A stretch of 64,000 nt of DNA from Oscillatoria sp. CS-180. GTDB lineage: Bacteria; Cyanobacteriota; Cyanobacteriia; Phormidesmidales; Phormidesmidaceae. Below, piece after piece: positions 25,901 through 33,989 of this stretch. Below the pieces are notes generated by a model. It was given only the letters and a program-made list of their open reading frames with translations, was not told the DNA's origin and searched no databases. Where the stretch lies: positions 45,906 through 109,905 of the forward strand of contig NZ_JAQMUB010000100.1 in the NCBI RefSeq assembly GCF_028330965.1, written 5' to 3'. The position numbers were made by a program, and so were the translations under genes. How positions within the stretch are numbered: position 1 is the first letter of the stretch; each line of letters begins with the position of its first letter.

Positions 25901-26944
25901 TCACGCGACCAAAAAATCATGTCGGATTCCCATGGCCTCATCGGTAATACTCATGGATATTCGCCCGTCTTTTACAATGCCTGTAAGGGCACGAATGGCA
26001 TCTATCGTTTCTGGTACAACAATGGCCTCGTTGTAGACCTGATAGGTGTAATAAGCTTCATTTCCTTTTACTGTCAGCACGTCTTCCCACAGAGCGACCT
26101 CCCACATGTCGCCCCGTGGTCGGTCTAAGTCCTTCATTAGCTCAACAGTATTATTGAGAGCTACAATGCCATCACTCATGCGGATGAAAGCAATACGAGG
26201 TGCTGAACGGAAAGCCTGAAGTACTTCTTCGCGGCTCGCTTCACGAGTTAGCTCTACTATCCAATGGTGGATATGAGTTTGGGTGTGAGCAGCTTTTGCG
26301 GCAATGGTAACGACATCTAGTTCTGGTGCAACTGTTTTGACATCTGGGCCTTGATGGCTAGGAATATGGGGTTCAGGCACCACAGTATTCATGATGCCAC
26401 TGTGATCTGACTCCCAAGGGTCGGTTGCGCGGCGCATGAGGACACCCCGAGCTTTCTTGAGTAAACGAGCATCCTGTAAAGCCGTTAAGGTACGCACAGC
26501 ACTTGTGGTGTTGCACGAAACCACGCGCGTAGCTTCTCGGCCTAAAGCTGACTCATAGTTAGCCTGCGCTACAAAAGAGTGAGAAACTAAATCATGCTTT
26601 TCACCTCCCTGTAAAACAGCTTTAACGCCAGCTGCTCTATAGCGATCTAGATTTTTAGCGGCGATTCCTTTAGGTGTGCAATCCACCACTACGTCAATTT
26701 GAGTTAACAGATCATCAAGCGTGCCTTTTACAGGAATACCCATTGCCTTCATCTGATCGACTTTTTCTATCAACGAGGCGTAGATGGGAAGATTGAGAAC
26801 AACTGCGGTTTTAATCCGATAGTCGCTAACTATGTCACTCACACCGACAAGTTCCATGTCAGGTTGCAATCTGACGGCATCGACTACCCGTTTGCCGATA
26901 ACTCCATAACCATTGACAGCTACACGTACTTTCTTGCTGACCAT
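25901..26944 (-). CDS. Type II (archaeal-type) glyceraldehyde-3-phosphate dehydrogenase
   Basis: A 347-residue enzyme of the archaeal-type GAPDH family (EC 1.2.1.59), usually able to use NAD or NADP. Visible features are the N-terminal nucleotide fold VRVAVNGYGVIGKRVVDAV, DVVVDCTPKGI, the catalytic Cys in RVVSCNTTSAVRTL, and HTHIHHWIVEL-like histidines in the C-terminal half. AAGGA precedes the ATG. This type is uncommon in cyanobacteria, whose Gap1 and Gap2 are of the bacterial class, so lateral acquisition is likely. It is the promoter-proximal member of the gapII-ldh-xfp series. Confidence 0.92.
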   Translation of the reverse strand: MVSKKVRVAVNGYGVIGKRVVDAVRLQPDMELVGVSDIVSDYRIKTAVVLNLPIYASLIEKVDQMKAMGIPVKGTLDDLLTQIDVVVDCTPKGIAAKNLDRYRAAGVKAVLQGGEKHDLVSHSFVAQANYESALGREATRVVSCNTTSAVRTLTALQDARLLKKARGVLMRRATDPWESDHSGIMNTVVPEPHIPSHQGPDVKTVAPELDVVTIAAKAAHTQTHIHHWIVELTREASREEVLQAFRSAPRIAFIRMSDGIVALNNTVELMKDLDRPRGDMWEVALWEDVLTVKGNEAYYTYQVYNEAIVVPETIDAIRALTGIVKDGRISMSITDEAMGIRHDFLVA

Positions 26945-26993
26945 TATTCCTTACCTTTTGTGATCTGTTGATCTCTTGCTAGTGCTGAGTTAA

Positions 26994-27149
26994 CTATCTA
27001 AATTCTTTGCTTTGGTATAAACGCTCGTAAAGCTGAATCATCAGAGCAGTAATTAGAACTGTTGCTACAGCTGAAGCTATGAAACTGAGAATAAGACCCG
27101 ACCATCTCGTTAACTGAACTTGAGGAAAAAACTGGAAAAGCTTTAGCAT
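26994..27149 (-). CDS. 51-residue membrane peptide
   Basis: This short frame ends 50 bp before the GAPDH start, on the same strand. From ATG 27149 it gives one strong TM segment (about residues 18-40) with a short basic-acidic tail YERLYQSKEFR. The frame stays open upstream to about 27200, with further hydrophobic residues but no clear start, so it may be 5'-truncated. AGGG is only 1 nt before the ATG, a poor spacing. No family is recognised. It fills part of an otherwise empty 450-bp gap, whose remainder (27200-27397) shows nothing recognisable. Confidence 0.4.
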   Translation of the reverse strand: MLKLFQFFPQVQLTRWSGLILSFIASAVATVLITALMIQLYERLYQSKEFR

Positions 27150-27397
27150 TCCCTGAGCTATCAGGATTAGTAAAAGGCTAAAGATGGAGTAAAAACTCCT
27201 CTGAAAAAAATGAGATTAATCCTACTCTAATAAGCTGTAACAGTGCTTGTAATCTCACAATCAACTTCCTGTTTCAATGATGAATTTTGTGATTTTTGGG
27301 GTGCTGCTATTCTAAAAAGTTGGAATAGTCTTGTCCCACTAGAAATACTCATCATGGCAAGCCTATTCACTGAATTGGCAGCTTTCCCTCTTGGGGC

Positions 27398-29431
27398 CTA
27401 GTTCAACCGTACTCGACGCAACAATACAGCGTTGAGAGAGACAATCACTGTAGAAAGGCTCATAAATACGGCTCCTACTGCAGGGGAAAGGACAAAGCCT
27501 AAGGGATAGGCAATCCCAGCTGCCAAAGGAATTGCTATAACGTTGTAACCCGTTGCCCAGAACAGGTTTTGGATCATTTTGTCATTGGTTGCCTTGCCTA
27601 ATTTTAGGGCTCGCCCCACATCCAGCGGGTTATCTTTGACTAAAACTAAGTCAGCGGATTCGATCGCCACATTCGTACCTGCACCAATGGCAACCCCCAG
27701 GTCGGCTTCTAGAAGAGCAGGTGCATCGTTGATCCCGTCACCTGTAAAGACTGTGGCTCCTTCGGACTTTAATTCTTTCACGATGCGCACTTTATCCTGG
27801 GGCAAAACCCGAGCATAGTAACGCTCAATGCCTAAATCACTTGCCACAGCTTGGGCGACTGCCTTAGCATCCCCGGTAATCATCGCTGCTTGAACGCCAA
27901 TTGCCTCTAGACTGTGGACTAATTTTCTAGCACTCTCTCGAATCCGATCCGCCAGGGCAAATAATGCCAGGGTTTTCTCTTCATCCATCAAAGCGATAAC
28001 ACTCTCTCCTCTGGCTTCTGCTCTTTCTAAACCGCGTTCGAGCTCGGGAGAGAAATAGAAACCTAGCTCTTGTGGCCACTCGGGTCGCCCTACTCGGTAG
28101 GTTTTGCCGTTGATAATCCCCTCTACGCCCATGCCCGGCACCGCCTTAAAGTCGCTGACATTAGCAGGTCGTATTCTTTGTTGTTGGGCGGCTTCTACAA
28201 CTGCCTGAGCTAACGGATGTTCTGAGAGAGATTCTAATGCTGTAGCAATGGATAAAGCTTGTTCGTCGCTCAGTCCCTCAGTGTAAATCCGCTGAACGCC
28301 AAACCGTCCCTCTGTCAAAGTGCCAGTCTTATCGAAAGCAGCATATCTAATGGTCTTAGCTCGCTCGAAAGCTTCGCGGTTCCGGACGAGAATGCCATTT
28401 TTAGCCGCGATCGCAGTCCCATTGACAATTACCAGAGGAATTGCCAACCCCAGGGCGTGGGGACAGGCGATCACCAATACTGTCACCGTACGGTTGATCG
28501 CAAACACCAAATCGCTGAGCGCTATCCAAACCACAAATGTCAGCGACCCGATGCCAATCGCAATTAAAGTCAACCAATAAGCCGCTTTGTCAGCCAGAAC
28601 CTGATACTTACTTCTCGAATTCTGTGCTTCTTCCACCAGCCGCATGATCTGGCTAAGGGCCGTTTTTTCACCCGTTCGGGTTACCTTGGCCTTTAAAGCT
28701 CCCTCGCCATTGACTGCCCCAGTCACAACTTCATCTCCTTCCCGTTTGTCCACGGGGCGAGATTCACCTGTCAGGAAAGCTTCATTGGCACTTGACGCTC
28801 CTTCAACCACGACCCCATCAACTGGAATCTGTTCACCGGGACGAATCAAAATCAAGTCACCTTCTCGGAGTTGGTCTAAAGAGACATCTTCAACCTGTCC
28901 TCCTACCAGCCGATGCGCGGTCGAAGGCATTAGCTTAGCTAATTGTTCCAAGGCGCGACTGGCTCCCTGCACTGACGCCATTTCAATCCAGTGCCCCAGC
29001 AACATGATGTCAATTAGCGTGACCAATTCCCAGAAAAATGGCTCCCCCTCTAAACCAAAGGTCACTGCCAAACTATAGATAAAAGCAACCGTAATGGCGA
29101 GAGAAATCAGCGTCATCATGCCGATTTTTCCTTTCATTTCTCGCCAGGCACCCTTAACAAAGACCCAGCCACCGTAAAAATAAATAACAATCGCTAGGAC
29201 TGGGTTTATCCAGGGTGAGCCAGGAAACGAAATCGCCTGATAGCCAAACCAAGACTGAAACGCAGGAGAAAAGTAAAGTACAGGAATAGTAAGGGCTAGA
29301 CAGACAAAAAACCGATTTTTGAACATCTCGGTACTATGTCCCGCATGCTTATCATGACCTCCGTGACCTTCGTGACCTCCATGAGCGTGATCATGGTGAT
29401 GTGCGTGACCCTGGCTATGTTGTTGCTGCAT
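27398..29431 (-). CDS. copB: CopB-type P1B-ATPase
   Basis: A metal-exporting P-type ATPase, 677 residues. The His-rich N-terminus (GHAHHHDHAHGGHEGHGGHDKHAGH, shown by residues 8-32) replaces an HMA domain. The TM6 motif is CPHALGLAIPL, and the CPH form defines the P1B-3/CopB group (Cu+/Cu2+/Ag+). Also seen are FDKTGTLTEG, LSEHPLAQA, MITGDAKA and [10 protein letters not shown]. It is transcribed leftwards, upstream of the small membrane peptide and the GAPDH-ldh-xfp genes. It differs from the CPC-type CopA at 38535, so two copper exporter classes coexist. Confidence 0.92.
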   Translation of the reverse strand: MQQQHSQGHAHHHDHAHGGHEGHGGHDKHAGHSTEMFKNRFFVCLALTIPVLYFSPAFQSWFGYQAISFPGSPWINPVLAIVIYFYGGWVFVKGAWREMKGKIGMMTLISLAITVAFIYSLAVTFGLEGEPFFWELVTLIDIMLLGHWIEMASVQGASRALEQLAKLMPSTAHRLVGGQVEDVSLDQLREGDLILIRPGEQIPVDGVVVEGASSANEAFLTGESRPVDKREGDEVVTGAVNGEGALKAKVTRTGEKTALSQIMRLVEEAQNSRSKYQVLADKAAYWLTLIAIGIGSLTFVVWIALSDLVFAINRTVTVLVIACPHALGLAIPLVIVNGTAIAAKNGILVRNREAFERAKTIRYAAFDKTGTLTEGRFGVQRIYTEGLSDEQALSIATALESLSEHPLAQAVVEAAQQQRIRPANVSDFKAVPGMGVEGIINGKTYRVGRPEWPQELGFYFSPELERGLERAEARGESVIALMDEEKTLALFALADRIRESARKLVHSLEAIGVQAAMITGDAKAVAQAVASDLGIERYYARVLPQDKVRIVKELKSEGATVFTGDGINDAPALLEADLGVAIGAGTNVAIESADLVLVKDNPLDVGRALKLGKATNDKMIQNLFWATGYNVIAIPLAAGIAYPLGFVLSPAVGAVFMSLSTVIVSLNAVLLRRVRLN

Positions 29432-29631
29432 TAGTAAACCTGGTAGTAATTTGTTACAACTGGGAGCATTAGAAGCTGTAAACTCTGTTCTGAAAAGATG
29501 TTTTGGAATCGTTGTAGAGATTATCAGTTCCTTAAAGAAACTATCCTTTTTCGCATTCCATTTAGACTATTTAAACGATTTAAAGGTCTTTGGCCCTAGC
29601 TGTTTTTTCTCTACGCTCATGACTTCATTGC

Positions 29632-29871
29632 TTAGACTGATTCGCTGAGATTTTGCAGTGGAACCGTGGCCTCTTCTATATGGTGAGATGCCAACCAGTC
29701 GTAGATTGTATCAAGTTGTTTAAGCGTAACCAGACCATATTTCCACAGAACCATGGGCAATAATCGTAGATCTTGTTCTTCATGTCGTAGGGCTAAATCT
29801 ATAGAAGTTTCAGGCAGTGCTAACTCTTCTCGCAAAAATCGAAGAAATTGGGAATGGGTGATTACTGTCAT
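29632..29871 (-). CDS. DUF2949 protein
   Basis: A 79-residue soluble protein matching DUF2949, a small cyanobacterial family: FLREELALPETSIDLALR, then LLPMVLWKYGLVTLKQLDTIYDWLA. Its function is unknown. Its ATG overlaps the stop of the DUF1830 gene by 4 bp (ATGA), which suggests translational coupling within a three-gene operon. Confidence 0.8.
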   Translation of the reverse strand: MTVITHSQFLRFLREELALPETSIDLALRHEEQDLRLLPMVLWKYGLVTLKQLDTIYDWLASHHIEEATVPLQNLSESV

Positions 29872-30161
29872 GGTGAATGCTCCTCCTTAAGGGCTAAACG
29901 ATGGCATGAAATCTTGTCTGATAAAATTGAACAAATTGGGTTGCCTGTATGAATTTCTAAATAGTCATCAGGACCAGCCTCAAAAATGATCCTTGCGTGT
30001 GGGAGTACGGTCTTTTCGAAGAAGGTACTTTCAGTGCTAGAAATCCGTATGATCTGAAATTGGGCAGTGTGGTTAACGTAACAGCACTGAATGCGATCGC
30101 TTTGTTGAGAAAATTGTATTTGTGATATTTCCTTTTTCTTCGGCCAAATTGTTTGGATCAT
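29868..30161 (-). CDS. DUF1830 protein
   Basis: 97 residues from ATG 30161. This start is chosen because it overlaps the preceding stop in an ATGA, in step with the next gene junction. DUF1830 signatures are IQCCYVNHTAQFQIIRIS, FFEKTVLPHARIIFEAGPDDYLEIHTG and a C-terminal ISCHRL. The family is cyanobacterial, small and uncharacterised; conserved Cys residues (IQCCY, PICSI, SCHR) might bind metal or a cofactor. It sits between an unknown small protein and DUF2949, downstream of a LysR regulator. Confidence 0.78.
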   Translation of the reverse strand: MIQTIWPKKKEISQIQFSQQSDRIQCCYVNHTAQFQIIRISSTESTFFEKTVLPHARIIFEAGPDDYLEIHTGNPICSILSDKISCHRLALKEEHSP

Positions 30162-30328
30162 TGCCGTTCTTTCAAGATTCGCCAACCCAGAGTTTCCAGA
30201 GATTCAGGTGAGATATAAAGCGTGATACCGTCTCCTAAAGAAATACAAATTGCGCGGCCTTCATAGGGTAGAATCTTGCCTCTCTCCTGGGTAAAAGAAC
30301 ACTGAACCCATTGCCCAGGCTGCAAGTT
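30158..30328 (-). CDS. Unrecognised small protein before DUF1830
   Basis: 56 residues from ATG 30328 (AAGAG just upstream); a TTG at 30388 could add 20 residues. The sequence is mostly beta-like: NLQPGQWVQCSFTQERGKILPY, then GRAICISLGDGITLYISPESLE. No family is recognised. It overlaps the DUF1830 start by 4 bp (ATGA) and is the first gene of that coupled trio. It may be a cyanobacterium-specific regulatory or cofactor-binding subunit; there is no direct evidence. Confidence 0.5.
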   Translation of the reverse strand, partial: NLQPGQWVQCSFTQERGKILPYEGRAICISLGDGITLYISPESLETLGWRILKERQ

Positions 30329-30533
30329 CATGGCTCTTGTAATAAAGTGATCAACGTCAGAGTGACTTCTGCTCCTCAAGCTAGACAAAAACTCTCGTCG
30401 AAGCTGATGTTTAGACTTTGAGCTTGAGTTGCTGCTGCCAACAAAAGATTGATTTGCTATCTAACCAATATCCTAAATGGATTTTTGTTTGAGACTCTTA
30501 CCAACTTTGAGGTGAATTGATACTTAAATGGTA

Positions 30534-31493
30534 TTAATGACTGGGAGTCACCTCCTCTAAGTGAGCGGTATTGACATCGTGTATTTGTTTTTCCTCAGAT
30601 AGTTGATCAACAACCTGTTGCACCACTTCCAGGAAAACGGATAGGGTTGGAGATTCATTTTCTGGACGCCATGCCATAGCTAAATCAAGTCCCTCTAGAG
30701 GGGGATCAAAAGGACGATAAATGACCTGCGATCGCAGTAACTTTTTTACAGATAACGGCAGCAATGCTACCCCTAAACCCGCTGCAACAAACCCCAAAAT
30801 GCTGTGTACTTCTTGAGTTTCTTGAATCAATTTGGGACTAAACCCAGCCTGATGACAGACTGCGAGAGTGTGGTCATACAAACCGCAACGGTATCGGCGT
30901 GGGCAAATGATAAAAGTTTCATTTCGTAATGCTCTCAAATCGATTCTGGGATGATCAGCTAATGGGTGATTCTGAGGTAAAACCGCAACGAGAGAGTCTT
31001 GCATAATCGTTTTGACTGTGAGGTTGTTTCCATCAAAACGAGAGAGTACTCCAAACCCGATCTCGATCTGCCCCTCTCGAATGGCTGACCCTTGGTCGCC
31101 TGTAGCCATTTCAAACGCAGATATGGCGATCAGAGGGGACTTTTCCTTAAAAACTTTGACTGAAACAGGCACAACATCATATGCAGAAGAGCCCTCAAAC
31201 CCGATTCTTAAGTGGCCAACCTGACCACGTTCAGCCAGTCTGGCTAACGTCGAGGCTTGTTGGACTTGGCTGAGGATTTGCCTTACTTCTTCCAGATATA
31301 CTTTGCCTGCTGCAGTTAACTCTATTTTACGAGTGGTGCGACGTATTAACTCAACTCCCAAAGCTTGTTCTAGCTGACGAATCTTGCGGCTAAGGGGAGG
31401 TTGAGCAATATGCAAACGCTCTGCTACTTTGCGGAAGTTTAATTCTTCTGCAACGGCTACAAAGTATCGAAGTTGTTGAAATTCAACTGTCAT
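30534..31493 (-). CDS. LysR-family transcriptional regulator
   Basis: 319 residues. The N-terminal winged helix reads LRYFVAVAEELNFRKVAERLHIAQPPLSRKIRQLEQALG, followed by a linker helix and a periplasmic-binding-like effector domain (about 90-295). LysR proteins bind DNA as tetramers and respond to a small molecule; the ligand is unknown. The gene lies upstream of the DUF1830 trio in the same direction. Targets may be those genes or the adjoining fermentative cassette. Confidence 0.9.
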   Translation of the reverse strand: MTVEFQQLRYFVAVAEELNFRKVAERLHIAQPPLSRKIRQLEQALGVELIRRTTRKIELTAAGKVYLEEVRQILSQVQQASTLARLAERGQVGHLRIGFEGSSAYDVVPVSVKVFKEKSPLIAISAFEMATGDQGSAIREGQIEIGFGVLSRFDGNNLTVKTIMQDSLVAVLPQNHPLADHPRIDLRALRNETFIICPRRYRCGLYDHTLAVCHQAGFSPKLIQETQEVHSILGFVAAGLGVALLPLSVKKLLRSQVIYRPFDPPLEGLDLAMAWRPENESPTLSVFLEVVQQVVDQLSEEKQIHDVNTAHLEEVTPSH

Positions 31494-31571
31494 ATGTCAT
31501 TGACAGAATCGTGGGGACATCGCATGTAAACGGAATGCATTTGTATGCCGCTTTACTACCTAAAAAGGTTG

Positions 31572-31781
31572 CTAAGGAAGCAGCAATCGCGTGGGCAGTC
31601 CACTCATAATTCCTTCGGTAAAAATGTGGCCCACGCTAGATTTATCCTCGGCTAAGGAATCCTGTCTGATCAAAAGCCAAGGACAGTAATGATTTTCAGT
31701 ATGATCTTGATCCACGACTGCACCTCTCTTTAGCGATCTTTGTGATGCATTGCTTTGTGTATGCCCGATCCTTGTCGTCAC
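31572..31781 (-). CDS. Doubtful small protein under a direct repeat
   Basis: A 69-residue frame starting with GTG and no clear ribosome site. The C-terminal half (HYCPWLLIRQDS, then SSVGHIFTEGIMSGLP) looks more protein-like than the first half. A TTTCAT-N5-TTTCAT repeat in the same orientation begins 54 bp upstream, which is the only reason to keep it. The rest of the 31493-31973 gap shows no gene. Confidence 0.25.
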   Translation of the reverse strand: MTTRIGHTQSNASQRSLKRGAVVDQDHTENHYCPWLLIRQDSLAEDKSSVGHIFTEGIMSGLPTRLLLP

Positions 31782-31834
31782 ATTAGACGATAAAGCGCAA
31801 GCATCAACCTACTCCTCAAGGCTCGTAGGTGAGT

Positions 31835-31851
31835 ATGAAATCGGGATGAAA
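31835..31851 (-). promoter_or_regulatory. TTTCAT-N5-TTTCAT direct repeat without -10 box
   Basis: Minus strand TTTCAT (31851-31846), N5, TTTCAT (31840-31835). The hexamer at the expected -10 position is GAGCCT, so this may be a decayed promoter or a site used differently. Confidence 0.4.
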
Positions 31852-31972
31852 CACCTTCTACTGGCAAAGGTTCTTAAGATTGCTTGATTTTTCTTTGATG
31901 TTTAGGTGTTGGCAAGACCATCCTGCTATGCCCCCACTTATAGTGAGAAACTGAAAACTCCGTTCACCTACA

Positions 31973-33361
31973 TCAAACGGTTTCGTAATTAGCCTGCTTC
32001 CAAGCGCTCATGCCGCCTAAAACATTGGCAACGCTTTCCCGTCCATGATGCTGGAGTAAACTAGCCGCGACGGAGGCTCGGTAGCCGCTGCCACAGACCA
32101 CCGCAACGGGGAGATCGCGGGGCACTTCATCCAGGCGTTTGGGTAGTTCAGCGCCGGTGATAAAGGTGGCACCTTGAATGTGCCCGCGATTCCACTCTCC
32201 CTGCTGGCGCACATCTAGCACGAACAAATCATCAGTGCGCTGCATCTGTTCTTGCAGCGTATGAACACTCCATAGTGGTAAAAGATCAATCTCGCGAGCC
32301 GCTGTGCGCCAGGCTTTCATGCCGCCAGCCAACCAGCCTTTTGGTAAATCATAACCAATACGAAGCAGCTGCCAGCAGACCTCCCACAGATCGCTGGAGC
32401 GCTCTAGCACCAAAGTCAGCGGCACATCCGGCGGCAGCACCGACCCGGCCCAGGTCGCAAACGACGAGCTGAGAGCCACGTTAATGGCCCCCGGAATGTG
32501 GCTGGCAAAAGCTTCAGGAGAGCGGCAGTCAACCACCAGGGCACCGTCTTTCTGTAATTGCTCAAACTGCTTGACGGTGAGTGGCGGTGGATCAGCTAGC
32601 ACGCCCAAAAGCGCCGGTCCCTGCTGATTGGCTTGGCGCATCCGAGGCCAGTAGGGCGGTACGGTAGGCAGCTCCGACAAATCCATGCACTGCTGGGTAA
32701 ATTCATCCTGGGACGCCAGATTTGCCAGCATCTGGTTCATGCGGCGTTCGTAGCCGATGGTGGTTGAGAGACGGCTACCGATGCTGCCGCCACAAAGGGA
32801 ACCGGCTACATGGGTGGGATAGACTTCGACGTAATCCGGCAACTTGAGAATTTTTTCCTGGAGGGTTTGGCAGAGCTGCCCAGCATGGCGGCGAATGTCT
32901 TCATCCGACCCCAGCAGGTCGGGACGACCCACATCATCCACGAGCAGGGCTCCCCCAGACAACAGCAGCACCGGCTCGTCGCCGCGCCCTCGATCAGTGA
33001 CGAGGAAGCTCATGTGTTCTGGCGTATGGCCTGGCGTTTGCATCGCCTCAAACACAATTTCGCCCATCTCTAAGCGATCGCCGTCCCCCATGCCTTTAAC
33101 GCTGTAGCCCAATTCGGCGCGGGCACTGCCGATGAGCTGCACGTCACCCCGCTCGGGCAATTCGCAAATGCCAGTGAGGTAGTCGTTGTGCTGGTGGGTA
33201 TCGGCGGCGTACTTGATCTGCATGCCCTGGTGTTGGGCCGTCTCAAAATAGGTATCAACATCCCGGCGCACGTCGAGCACCAGCGCTTCGCCGGTTTCTT
33301 CAGAGCCAATCAGGTAGGAGGCGTGGCCCAGGCTTTCAAGGTAGAACTGTTTAAAAAACAT
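31973..33361 (-). CDS. MBL-fold hydrolase with two rhodanese domains
   Basis: 462 residues. The N-terminal metallo-beta-lactamase fold is of the persulfide-dioxygenase/glyoxalase type: metal ligands His56, His58 and Asp60 in ADTHQHNDY, TPGHTPEHM, and YPTHVAGSLCGGSIGS. Two rhodanese domains follow (about 265-350 and 365-460). The first lacks an active-site Cys; the second has VVCGSGYRAS, a Cys loop. CstB-like proteins of this layout oxidise persulfides and transfer sulfane sulfur. It follows the BLH-type gene by 33 bp, so the two form a sulfur-detoxification pair. Confidence 0.88.
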   Translation of the reverse strand: MFFKQFYLESLGHASYLIGSEETGEALVLDVRRDVDTYFETAQHQGMQIKYAADTHQHNDYLTGICELPERGDVQLIGSARAELGYSVKGMGDGDRLEMGEIVFEAMQTPGHTPEHMSFLVTDRGRGDEPVLLLSGGALLVDDVGRPDLLGSDEDIRRHAGQLCQTLQEKILKLPDYVEVYPTHVAGSLCGGSIGSRLSTTIGYERRMNQMLANLASQDEFTQQCMDLSELPTVPPYWPRMRQANQQGPALLGVLADPPPLTVKQFEQLQKDGALVVDCRSPEAFASHIPGAINVALSSSFATWAGSVLPPDVPLTLVLERSSDLWEVCWQLLRIGYDLPKGWLAGGMKAWRTAAREIDLLPLWSVHTLQEQMQRTDDLFVLDVRQQGEWNRGHIQGATFITGAELPKRLDEVPRDLPVAVVCGSGYRASVAASLLQHHGRESVANVLGGMSAWKQANYETV

Positions 33362-33394
33362 TGCTTTAGTCAGAATTTAGTCAATTGAGCGTAC

Positions 33395-33856
33395 TCACAC
33401 AGAGGCATTCGTTTCGGTATGGCTGTCGATGTAGTGGATGAAAAACTGTTTCATTTGGGGATGGGCATCGCAGTCGAAGCCATTTTCCTTGCCTTTTTGG
33501 AGGGCAGCATCAGAGCTCATGCCATTGCGGGTGGCTACGTACATCAGCGCCATGGCTCCGGAACGCATACCACTCTTGCAGTGAGTCAATACGGGTTTGG
33601 GCAAATCATCAATGGTTTGCAGTACCTGGTCGGTTAGCTCGTCACTGATGTCGCTGGGTTTGACCGGAATGTTGGCATAGGTCAATCCGGCCTGTTCAAC
33701 CTGAGCCTGTTCCTCGGCTGGTGCGCCTTCTTCCTGGGGCGATCGCAAATTTAAGATGGAACGAAATCCTGCCTGAGCAGCTTGATGAATTTGCTCAGGA
33801 GTTAACTGGCTGTCTGCAACAGCTATTTCAGGCGTGATCGTTTTGATACCTTCCAT
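33395..33856 (-). CDS. BLH/DUF442-type phosphatase-like sulfurtransferase
   Basis: A 153-residue protein of the beta-lactamase-hydrolase-like (DUF442) family. It has a dual-specificity-phosphatase fold, with the P-loop in VLTHCKSGMRSG (Cys-x5-Arg). QLTPEQIHQAAQAGFRSILNLR is the typical N-terminal segment. Such proteins occur with persulfide dioxygenases and act in sulfur transfer. It is co-directional with and directly upstream of the MBL-rhodanese gene. Confidence 0.85.
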   Translation of the reverse strand: MEGIKTITPEIAVADSQLTPEQIHQAAQAGFRSILNLRSPQEEGAPAEEQAQVEQAGLTYANIPVKPSDISDELTDQVLQTIDDLPKPVLTHCKSGMRSGAMALMYVATRNGMSSDAALQKGKENGFDCDAHPQMKQFFIHYIDSHTETNASV

Positions 33857-33989
33857 GGTCTATCTTTCTCAGCTAAATGTTTTCAAGTTTGGATACCTTT
33901 ATCCAGGCTTTTCACACTGTGAATTTTGTACTTCTAGATGGCAAAAACTCTCCCAGAAACTCTTCGCCGGTTTGTTCTGCGGCAGCTTC

